Positions 20,501 to 30,091 of a stretch of 35,049 nucleotides of DNA are shown one piece after another. Positions within the stretch are counted from its first letter, which is position 1. The number at the start of each line of letters is the position of its first letter. Source of the stretch: Thelephora terrestris (taxonomy: Eukaryota; Basidiomycota; Agaricomycetes; Thelephorales; Thelephoraceae). The stretch is from positions 1 to 35,049 of the forward strand of contig WIUZ02000042.1 of assembly GCA_015956445.1 (NCBI GenBank), given 5' to 3'. The notes beneath the pieces were generated by a model. That model saw only the letters and a list, made by a program, of their open reading frames with translations, was not told the origin of the DNA and ran no database searches. The translations under genes and the position numbers were made by a program.

Positions 20501-21464
20501 ATACAGGTTCAGCTTTCCTTGGAGCGAGATCTTTTGGTACGTATCCAGAAGGTCAAAGGTGAAAGCCGTCCGAGGACGGAGCACAGACGCTGGGTACCAA
20601 CCAACACGCAGGAGTTGCCGAAAGTTTTCGAGAAACCCATTTTCAGAGCATTTGCAGAAACGGACACAGACAGAGTGATGGCCGGAAAGATCGATGACAA
20701 AAATTTGCTGAGGCTCCGCTGGAGAAGGGCAAAAACCTCCAGAGTGCCCAAGATTGAAGACGAGGCCGAGGCTCTTGAGCGTTGTGGGCTTGAAAAAGCC
20801 GTTCGCCCAGACCTGGAGTTGAAATATGTTTGCCATTCCTGACCGGATAACTCGCTGACACGTACCTCGAGTCTGTGCAATGGGAGATTGCAGTGGATCG
20901 AGACAGTGCATGCTGAACAATAGAGATAGCTGCCGAAGCAGTCCTTGCACCGATGGTCTCCTGCGGCTTCCATACACCTTACACAGATCCCCGTGGTCAC
21001 CGAGTCGCCCAAGCCGTCCATACGAAGAAACTCGTCCAACATGATCGAGCGGTATGCGAGCCAATCATTCATCTTTGTCTGTAGACAAGTGAGGGTTAGA
21101 TTATCGAGGAAGGTGTTAGAGGACTTACGCTGTCATTCTCCTTCACGATCCTTACCCTCCCTCTCTTTGTGACTGACTTAGCTGGTGGCGGCTCGCTCGG
21201 TTCTGTAGTGGCAACGGATTCCTCAAAAGTGGGGCTTTCTTCATGCGGCGGCTCAAGCGGACTCTGGTAGGCACGTTGGCAATTCTTCCGCGTGGCAGAA
21301 ACACGCCCATTGGTTTCTGACGTGGACAGATCCCAGACGCGTATTTCTTCTTCCAACTTGTTTTTGCGCTCGTTCAAAGCATCGTAATTGACACTGGAGT
21401 AAGCTCCCCTTCCCCTTCTCCTTTTGCGAGGCGGTCGGGCGTCCGTGTCGGAACGCTTGGGCAT
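17508..21464 (-). CDS. KDZ-family transposase, 10 exons, apparently intact
   Basis: The model has ten exons (21464-21129, 21078-20866, 20812-20444, 20392-20199, 20147-19991, 19940-19792, 19740-19346, 19295-19119, 19051-18919, 18870-17508). The nine introns are 48-67 nt, all GT-AG, and the frame is kept throughout, giving 1161 residues. Seen: a basic RKRRRGRG segment near residues 13-20; a Cys/His cluster at 144-180 (CVRC, CKDC, CSAC, PLHRLE), the CxC2-like domain typical of the family; LGHSGGFCP and DFYNAIMQKTDN; a WRHLKDLKR and CPACPHPGRNLP segment; then the RNase H-fold core with VSYDIACRW (Asp498), FHLPAH (534-539) and GVGRTHGE...E..W (554-567). A helical region and a very acidic tail (about 1095-1161) follow. 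Known: the family catalyses DNA cut-and-paste via acidic residues in this core. A TATA box lies about 90 bp upstream. Intron 9 (48 nt) contains no stop and could be retained. Confidence 0.92.
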
Positions 21465-21555
21465 CGATGGATGAGTGGGTAAGAAAAGAGACGCGCCATG
21501 AGATGATCAATGCGGTTTCCCCTTCATAGTGGGATTTCCGTTGTGTTTCCATCCT

Positions 21556-21566
21556 CCTTTTATATA
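21556..21566 (-). promoter_or_regulatory. TATA box of the KDZ transposase gene
   Basis: TATATAAAAGG on the minus strand, about 90 bp upstream of the ATG at 21464. It is the only TATA-like word in the near-upstream region. Confidence 0.6.
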
Positions 21567-23108
21567 CGCTGGGGTTATTGAAGGCGTTGCTATTGTATCA
21601 TTATACTCAAGCCTCTCGTCAATGATCAAACGGAGAGTGGGTGATTTTGGAAAGCTGAGTATCGTCTTGCCCCTGACGGGTGCTTCTGCTTATTCGCTGT
21701 CGTGTTAGGATGACTGCCATTAGGTGTATATTTTATATATATTGTGGCTATACCGTAACGTGTATTAGATGGAGTTATAGTTACTGTTGTGCGTGGGGAA
21801 TAGATGAGTACTTATATGGTTTCCCAGTTGCGCCCGTGGGATGGGAGATAAGATCACGGCGAAAATTCTCAACGCTGGGCAAGAAATATAGAATTTTGTA
21901 TCAACGCACGCTACAATAAACGTTTCAAGTGCAAGATACAGATTACGAATGCCATTCTAGAGGTTCAGACGACTGAGCCCACCACGACCAAGCGCTGAGT
22001 ACTTGAGTCGCCAATGGTTGATTGGCATGAAAGGCCGGCCGGTTGATCACTAATTCAACGTTCAACGTTCATCGATTCATCCACTACATGCCACATATAT
22101 ATGTTGCTTTAGCTTTAGGTATTCAGTTACTCGGTGAGCTAGACACACACCTACTAATTCTACGATCTTGATTAAATAGCACTACATGACCTTCACGGCA
22201 AGCGATTGTGGTCGTAGTCTCATCATACCAGGGGACCCATCTCTCAACACCGCTCATGCAAAAATGTTGGTCAAGGACAAGGTGGTGGGAGACGTGGTCA
22301 GCCTGGTTTGTTTGTTTTGTGTTTAATAAAACACGGCCAAGTACCTAGATATACCTCTTGACATATGATACGTGACGTATTCTAGATGTGTCTCAGGACA
22401 TTCCACCGACTCTTCAACTTGATCAATGATCGATTGATCATTCGGCGAGTGGATTGATCCACCGTCAACATTGCGATCCCGCCTTGGATCGACCATCGAA
22501 TGAAATGAATATTGATGTACTTTACACGGTCCGGGAAATACTTAAGCAGCGAGGCGTCGGTTTTATGGGGAAGTGAGGTACACACATAAATCTACTATCT
22601 GCTTGTCAATGGAAACATTGTGCAGATATATAAACAGACCACGAAACATCCCGGATGCACTGGCTGCGTCAGTACTGAGCGGGCAGTGCTAGTGAGCCTG
22701 TAAGTCGCATGTAACCTTCAATGTCGTTGGTCATCAATTCGGTCCGCGACTAGCACCGAGACGAAGAAAGTTCCTCCCAACTAACAAAAACTCGGATGGG
22801 TAGGACGGAGCAACTGTCTGCAATCCGACGCTGAGCGCGAGCGTTTGACATTGGACTTGACCGTCGGAAGCTTTGATCATTTGGGAGATCAGGTTAAGGT
22901 ACACTCAAGCTCCCCAACGCGTGTGTATTCAACCGGGGCAACCAGCACATAGGTCACTTGCGTGACAGGTAAACTGCGGTAATATTGATTTCAAGAACAA
23001 CGGGTGATATATTTGGTTAAATGATGCAAAGATTCAGATATTTGGGCGGACTACAAGACAAGGACAACAAGCATTGCTGCTTTGCCGCGGGCGCAAACGA
23101 CAGCCTCC
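21567..23108. other. Intergenic stretch upstream of the transposase gene
   Basis: AT-richer sequence with no convincing gene. A 46-codon plus-strand frame starting at ATG 22187 is too short to call. GAGTACTTGAG near 21995 is shared with both terminal repeats (near 12943 and 30697). Confidence 0.4.
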
Positions 23109-24207
23109 TCAAGAGAGAACTTCACAGGAACCTGCCGCGAGACGACCGTTGTACAACTTCATGGCTTCCCTCCACTGCCGAACCTTGATATGAGCGCTTC
23201 CGCCGACCTTTTGTACCCAGGGTGCACATTCGAGCCTACAAGCATAGCGTCACATGATGCAAGAGTGGATCAGGTGGTAATCAGTTGCTTACCAGCTCGT
23301 GAAAATTCCAACATAAAGCCCTTTGCTGACGACATAGTACCAGGAAGGAGAGGGACCAGAGGGGTCAATTGGAGGAGATAAGTACGGGCCCGGAATGCCT
23401 ACGAAAATAATATTGAGGTCAAGCCATAAGTGTCATGAGAGGGTTGAACAAACCAGGTTGAACGAAAGCGGGGTGAAGGTCGTAGTCAGGAATACCGACG
23501 TTAGGGCGAGTTGAAATCACCATCCCTGGCCTACCCTCAGCGAAGGTTGCAGTCGCAGTGATCAGATCAGAAGCTGGGGCGGGCGTAAGATTATAGGCCG
23601 GTGCGGGAGTGGGAGCAGGCGTGGGAGCAGGCGTAGAAATATGAACCGGCACAGGATTGCGAGCGGATGTAGGTTTACGAGTAGGGGGCGTGGGCGCAGA
23701 AGTGAGAGTGGGAGGATCCTTGCGAATGGGTGTAGTTTGCCTAGCAACAACAGGAACGTTGTTAATATTCGACCTAGCGTCCTTAACTGTCCCGGAGACG
23801 GGCGATGGGGTCGAAACGTTCTGGCTGAGTGTGAGTTGTGGGAGACATCGTGGTGATTTATGACTCACAGAGACGCTGGTGATCTCCCTCTGAACGTTGG
23901 CGCGACCGGAAACGTCCTCGCCACGGACGGTGGACGCTATTCAGGGAGATGAGAATGAAGTAAGAACAGGAGGCAGTATTGACGTACCATTGCTGACGAA
24001 AAGCGTCTCGAAGGATGACGAAAACATCATGTCGTACAAAGTGTCGTCGGCAATGTTGACAGACTGCTCTAACGCGGCGCGAACCATGCGGAGTTCGGCT
24101 TCCGGGAGGTTCCCAATCATGGTGTTGAGGAGGTGGATAAGCTGCTCGGCCATCCCCAGAGCAGTCGAGGAAGTGACCGTGAAAGTGTCGTCTGGAGCGA
24201 GTATCAT
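23109..24207 (-). CDS. Protein with C-terminal RNase H1-type hybrid-binding (viroplasmin-like) domain
   Basis: Four exons (24207-23988, 23936-23454, 23398-23293, 23235-23109) joined by 51-57 nt GT-AG introns give 311 residues in one continuous frame. An upstream ATG at 24291 would add 28 residues. I chose 24207 because a TTTCTTTCCAG acceptor-like word lies between them. Seen: an N-terminal helical region (MAEQLIHLL...LPEAELRMVRAALEQ), a Pro/Ala/Thr-rich linker with TPAPTPAP repeats, then residues 254-298 with YYVVSKGLYVGIFTSWLEC, V..VGGS and WREAMKLY. This pattern matches the N-terminal domain of RNase H1 and caulimovirus viroplasmin, known to bind RNA/DNA hybrids. No catalytic RNase H domain follows: the protein stops 13 residues later. 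Role in the element is unknown; binding hybrids or transposon nucleic acid is inference. Confidence 0.75.
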
Positions 24208-24442
24208 GATGAACTGGGAGAAGTGGTGTAAGAGGCTGCGAGTAACAGATGGGCTGGAAAGAAAACACGGTGGGCAATGAGGCAAGTCCATCGGGTTTGC
24301 AGTACATTTATAGAGGCTGGCATCGAATCGACATCAATAAGTCCAGAAATCAGCACGTGAGGACATTCTCGGTGTGATCTGCGCTCAAAATTAAATAATA
24401 TAACACTTCCCAGCCGATCATCATTCCACCTGCCAGCCGCTT

Positions 24443-24791
24443 TTAGAGATATCGCAATGGATCGGGCATGCCAACTGCTTTGGTGGTTGCCGGTTTGTAC
24501 TCCAGTTCATCGAGCTCATCGTCATGATGGTTGTACCTCTCGATGACTGTAATTTCATGATTATCGGCGAATGCACAGTGAGCGACTCCTTGAACCCCGT
24601 TGAAAGACAGCTCCGTCCAAGCTCGAGGGAATTTCAGATGGGCAATCCGCCGGCATAATCAATGAAACACTTCCTCATCGGAAGACTAACTTCTTTGGAC
24701 CTGCTTTGGGCACGACGTAAATATTCTGATGGAAATTCTGCTCGTTCTGGTAAGTCCGCGGGTGTCGGTTCTCCACGGACGGAAGATCCAT
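24443..24791 (-). CDS. Possible small gene or gene remnant, model unresolved
   Basis: Two protein-like open segments lie on the minus strand. ATG 24791 opens a 38-residue frame (MDLPSVENRHPRTYQ...) ending at 24675. A 68-codon frame without ATG runs 24649-24443 with KFPRAWTELSFNG and acidic HHDDELDELEY. A GT-AG intron joining them in frame would need an unusual donor (GTCCAA near 24696), so this may be a decayed gene. I do not recognise the product. Confidence 0.3.
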
Positions 24792-25049
24792 GGCCCAACT
24801 GGTGTTGGGTTTTCTTCAGAGCCTTGCCGGTCGTAGCGAGGACATATTATGGCAAGTCCCTTGTCATGTTGTCGACCCCAACAATTTGCGAAGGCTTCCT
24901 GCTGGAGAGCCACCATGTGGTCTGAGATGAGGAACGTCACTGAGAATCTACCAACAAATTAAAGCGCAACAGCAACAAGCGAAACGTTCCCAAAGCGGAG
25001 GTCCCAAAGTCGACAGTAGGTAGGTTAGTGATAAGTTTTTTTTTTTTCA

Positions 25050-25175
25050 TTATCAGTCGAAGAAGTTTCAGTCGAGGAAATTATCAGTCGAAGACGTTAT
25101 CAGTCCTTACGAGGAGGCAAGCCTTTTTGCCCGAGCCCTCGAGAGTGAGTACTTATAAGCAGGGACTTATCAGTC
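25050..25175 (+). promoter_or_regulatory. Four TTATCAGTC copies upstream of the plus-strand passenger gene
   Basis: Exact TTATCAGTC occurs at 25050, 25081, 25097 and 25167, all in the same orientation and 100-225 bp before the ATG at 25275, just after a T-run at about 25036-25047. The same 9-mer occurs in both terminal repeats. It may be a promoter element or a transposase binding site. Confidence 0.5.
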
Positions 25176-25274
25176 AAATTCGTCGCCCGACAATCGTCAC
25201 CACAGTAAAATATTCCCTCGGCCCCTCGTCATCTCTACACCGTCGCAACCGAGCTTTGTCATTTTATTTCGCCC

Positions 25275-28106
25275 ATGCCGCCAAAGTCCACATCCGGTTG
25301 GAAGACGGGCGACCAACTCGAGTTTCTGCTATCTCACTGGGAGGATTTCAAGCAAGCTCAAGATACGAAGAAGCTCGATCCTTTTTGGCAAAGGGTTTTC
25401 GCTGGCTGGTATGAGCGATGGCCGATCCCTCCTTCCCCTCCTTCTTCCCACGCCCACGAATCCCCCGAGAACATCCGTCTGATGGCGCAAAAGGCGGAAA
25501 AAACCGTACGTGAATGCCACACTCCGTCCTCATCAATCCTTGACTGATATCTCCACGTCTCGCCAGAAAATCAAAAACTGGTTCAACAACCGTTGTCGTG
25601 GGTCCGATACCGCGAAGTTGGGACGCAATGAACTCAAGCTCGACATCAGCGGGAAGAGAAGGCTGGCACCCGTCCAGGCATATTGCACTTACTCTTGGAA
25701 ACCGGCCCTCCGAGACATTGTTCTTGCGCGTTGGGAGCAGCAGAAGTCTTCCACCACGTTCGATGACGACGACGACCCACCTGCTGACTCTGATGAGGAT
25801 ACCGACGCCGCACACATCCCTCTCGCGTTCAAACTCAAGATTGCAAGGGAAATGTATGATCAGCTTCCCATTGAAGAGAAGCAGGCAATCGATGTTCGGC
25901 GAGAGGAGGAGCGAAATAAACTATATCGTAAGATCCACCAAATCGAGGACGATGGAGAGCGCACAGCGAAGCTTCAATTGCACAAAAAGTATGAGCCTCT
26001 CAACTGACTGTAATGGATCTATCTAACGTCTTCTGGATATACAGGAACAGTCCGCACGCCCCTGGATCATTGCTCCGTGTCCTCAAGAACTTGGAAGATC
26101 AAACTGGATGCGTTGCTCAGCTTCTCATCGCTTCGGTGAATCCTAATTCCGGAGCCATGAGTATCCAGAAGTGAGTGTCCTTGCCGACTGTCCATGTTGC
26201 CTGCTGACACTTTGGCTCGAAGGTTTTGTCAAGGTCCAACGGACGACGAAGACTTAACCTTCGAAGCTCACTATGGAAAGGACTGGGAAGAGAACATAGA
26301 GCGGAGGTTTGGTGATTGGGCCGCTCGAACTCTTGGAGGTAAGCCGAGCTCTTACCAGCCGTTCCGAAAATGCGGGGCTCATTTTATCACAGACGTTGGC
26401 AGTAATCGACGGGCAATGTATATGCTTCCCAAAACACTTAATGCTTTGTCTGGGGGATCGACAAGCGACGCCTCCCCTTCGGTTTCTTCGTCTGTTCAGT
26501 TGGTTTCACCGTCCACCCCTCCTACCTCATCCGTTCAGTCGAATCCACCATCCAGCCCCATTACTTCGTCTAGAACGTCGGCGTCCCAACCTATTGCTTC
26601 CAAGAAAGGAAAACCACAACCTCGTTCGTCCAAGCCGCGACCCAAGCCGTCTGCGATCAAAAAGCCAAAACCTCGATCACCCCCGGTTCGCGCCCCATCA
26701 ACTACAGGGGTTTCTGCCGCCAGACCCGTGGATATATCTGAAGCACCCCGTGATACACCCACATCTGCTCCCATCCCTCCTGCTCCCAGTACTGGAGCTG
26801 ATTCTCTTCCTTCTGTTAGCGCACTCGGTACCGGGGTTGGAAACGATCTGACTCTGGTTGCCACGGCACTCGGGGTACACCAACTATTGTCCCAGGTAGC
26901 AATTGCCCCACAAGTCGTCTCAGCACCTTCCACGAACACTTCCGGGAATCTTGAGCCCTCGGAGACCCCCGTTGATATGGTTGTGCAGACAGGTTCTGGT
27001 GCTGCCTCAATTTCTTCCGAGTTGGTAGACAATACCGCTGTTGCCACCAAGACCGGCCCACCGCCAGGTGCTCGTTACCGGGATCGAGACCCAAAAGCTG
27101 CAGTTTCCACGTTGTCTCCACGTCGGGACTCGATTGTCGGTGCACCACCAGTGGCTCTTGTCCCCCACTCAGACTCTGGAACCCCTTCGCACCGAGATGA
27201 CGACGAATCGTCAGAGATTGCTGTTGACCTCAGCAGCTATCTCGGTGCGGCCAGCGACAGCGAGGAAGAGTCCCACGTATCATCTTCGCAGAAGACCTCA
27301 GACGAGTGCCGTCACCTTCTTTCTCCCCCTCCCAGTTCCCAATGGCGTCACTCCGGCCCTGTTGGGGAGGAAGTCACCCGTTCCCCACCTCCCCCCACTC
27401 TCAACGGTGCTTTGTTGGACGTCGATGATCTTCCCAGTTGGATGACTAAGAAGAATAAATGGGAGTACGTCGTTTCCACTGCTGGTGGGCCCGCCTGGAA
27501 GAAACTTCTTGAAGTTTACTTGGAACAAGAGCGTAGACTTGAGTTTACCGACACGGTGAGTAGTTTTACTTGCATTGTCCATTCCCTGCCCTAAATGGTT
27601 CTCAGGGTGCAACCCTTACGCAGAAGAGCCGGCCGTCCAAGATTAAGGAATACTTCCAGTATGCCCATGATCCCTCGCGCGGTGACCGCCTCACTGTCCC
27701 TGACTTCGGTGAGGAGGTGGCCGGGTGGTGGAAAGAAATCCAGCCGGAGTGGCGTTCTGCTGCACAGAGCCCATCCCAGAGCCGAACAACGTGGTCGTAC
27801 ATCCTCTCCGGTGGATCCAAGGGAGTTTTCCTGGTCGTCATGTGCCTGGCTTGGTGGGATCGAGCACACGCGCGTTACCTAGAGACGATGGAAGAAACCT
27901 CCGACGGCCTTCCAGAACACGATGCTGACTGGTTGAGAATTGTCGAGGACTTCACGTTCGTAATGGAGAAGGCTCGATCCGATATCTCCGAAGGGATGCC
28001 GGGTCCCAGTTGTGGGCCAAAGCGGAAGCGCGAACAGGAACCAGCAACCCCTCGAAAGAAGCCAGCTGCTAGATCCACCTCCTCCAGGACGCGATCCAAG
28101 GCATGA
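25275..28106 (+). CDS. Passenger gene of unknown function, five exons, intact
   Basis: Exons 25275-25505, 25567-25988, 26045-26170, 26223-27555 and 27606-28106 are joined by 50-61 nt GT-AG introns and give 870 residues in one frame. Seen: an N-terminal region rich in Trp/Tyr (WKTGDQLEFLLSHW, WYERWP) with KIKNWFNNR at 78-86 and a PVQAYCTYSWKP segment. This resembles a DNA-binding helix of homeodomain type only in the WFNNR word. A long Ser/Pro-rich disordered middle follows (about residues 300-620). The C-terminal domain is conserved-looking (about 670-830): RPSKIKEYF, WWKEIQPEWR (W745, W746) and GSKGVFLVVMCLAWW. The tail is Lys/Arg-rich (PKRKREQEP), a likely nuclear signal. I recall unnamed Agaricomycete proteins with the same N- and C-terminal patterns but no function. 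It is divergent from, and transcribed away from, the other two genes. Confidence 0.8.
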
Positions 28107-30091
28107 AGGAGGTGCTGGTATGGAGCGGGCATTTCTCAAGTTTTGTTTCACCGTATCCCGCTCGTTGTCCTCCAGTCCCTTCCCCTCTCACCGCACTTAC
28201 TTGTCTTGTCCCCTCTTGTGTCTCGTCCATGTGAACTCTGCGTCTTCTGCCCCCCGCCTTGTTTTACCATACTCTTGGTGCTTGCGTACATGTGATCCAG
28301 TTCTTGACCGTCTCTCGTTGGACTCAAAATTTCTTGCGACGATCCTGTTTTTCGAACGAGATGTACCGTACCAACTAGTTTTGTTGTGGTATATCAATCA
28401 TTTCTTGAACATACATGCACAGGACTAATTCCCCGTGAGGTTTGCTACGTATGCAGATTGTGATGTGGAGTGATAAAGGAACCCGCATCCGTTCCATCAG
28501 GTGTAGACGACGAGACTTGATGAATCGAGCGGGCGATAACTCTATCAATATATTAGGGGAGGTCCTCCCCTATTCACTTCTCGCGGAATTATCGATTATC
28601 ACTAACACGGTCATTTGTATCTATATCTATATTTGGTTATGGTATCGCACGGAAATGTATTACATGGAAATTCGTGGTATCATCACTAAGTGTGGAAGGG
28701 CACGTGTCTACGGAGAACAAGGCCACTGAGGCGATGGGAAAGTAACGACAAACAAATTATGGGATATTTGGTGCCTGAAGACCGGCGAAAGAGGCCTCGA
28801 GTGTGCTGGGATCAACTTCAAACTGTCACTGGGGTGAGCACATCTCGCGCTGATCTCCCGAAAGGGCGAACATACCCTGACCGACGTTACACCAAGGCTT
28901 ATTTGAGTATGACCAGGAACCACCCTGGAAGCAGCGACAGGAAGACAGAGAGGCGGTTCCTGGAGGAGATGGGAGCGGCTATGTACCGAGCCTCCGGAAG
29001 AGATAGGGTACGACAAAGGCCACGGAGGATGTGAGTCTCGCATCTTAATCTCGGGAGCAGGGGTATTGTGCATGACGTAGAGTGCAGCAGGGGGGGGGGG
29101 GCTGGAGATCTCGTTGATGGGTGGGATGGGTCGACGCTGTGTTGAGGGACTTGGGTGATTGATTGGAGCGCGTCGGATGATCTCGCTAGGAATACACGTT
29201 ACGGCGGCATAGGGAGGATACTGTGAGAAGCCAGGTTGGGAAGGAGGTGTTCGTTCAAGAGAATAGGGGCAGAGGGCGCGAGTGAGGTTTTTGGGATTGA
29301 GGTGAGTGTTGCAGAGCGTGTGTTGTGGGGGATTGACGCAACGAGAGCAGACAAAGCTCGAAGGCGAGGTAATGTGAACTGAATGAGACCAGCAACAGAA
29401 GAACGTGGTAGCTATAGCGTGAACCTTGAAGCTTGAGGTGCCAAGTTGAAGCAAGTTGAGCGTGCAAACGATACCCTGCTTCCTGGAAAAGTGGTCCTGT
29501 GGGCGGTAATCCATCCCAGGAGCTGTAAGGGTGTGATCCACGATGTACGCTGGATCCGACTCACCAGTGACCCAGTGGTTGCAAACAGCTGGTCAGACGA
29601 ATGCGTGGGGAACGGCCTTTAGATCTCTGGTACATTCCTGGGTATGTGAGAAGCCTCGAACATGGAACCGTTGAGATTGAAAGACGAGCGTTTGTGAGTC
29701 CGAAACCGTTATACCGAAAGTGAGAGGCGGAGTGGTGTCTGAGAATGAGGGAAAGAGAGAGTCGGGGTGTTCTTGCGCTGGCAGGTGGGTGGAAAGCGAC
29801 GGAGGGAAGCGAGGAAGGTCATTACCTAACTAAGTTCATTCTCGTGGTGATTGATATCATTAAACGTTCATCATCGGTCGGTTGGGAACTCAGGCAAATA
29901 TTCATTTCAATACTGATATCATGGCCGACATAAATAAAAAATAATGTGAGGGGATCCATCCAAGGCAAACCTTGTGTGTTGTCGGAAGGGAGAAAGAAAT
30001 GGTAAGAAGTGGGATTGGCGGAAAACGTCCGTCATCGGTGAACTCCATGAGAATGAAAACGGAGCACGCAGACCGGAAAAATCACGACACG
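28107..30091. other. Non-coding stretch before the right repeat
   Basis: No convincing gene. There is a G-run at about 29089-29100. A 277-codon minus-strand frame (29541-28708) has Pro/Ser/His-rich, non-repetitive sequence with no domain I recognise; I treat it as chance in a purine-biased region. The plus strand is increasingly purine-rich toward the right repeat, mirroring the left side. Confidence 0.45.

Noticed and set aside
17508-21464. The KDZ transposase as the driver of the four MITEs
   Set aside because: The large element does not end in CACTG and does not share the MITE terminal words, so there is no sequence link.
22187-22327. Small 46-codon plus-strand frame upstream of the transposase gene
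   Set aside because: Too short, no homology recognised, and no splice partners found.
28708-29541. 277-codon minus-strand open frame
   Set aside because: No recognisable domain, no clear start context, biased composition in a purine-rich region; more likely chance.
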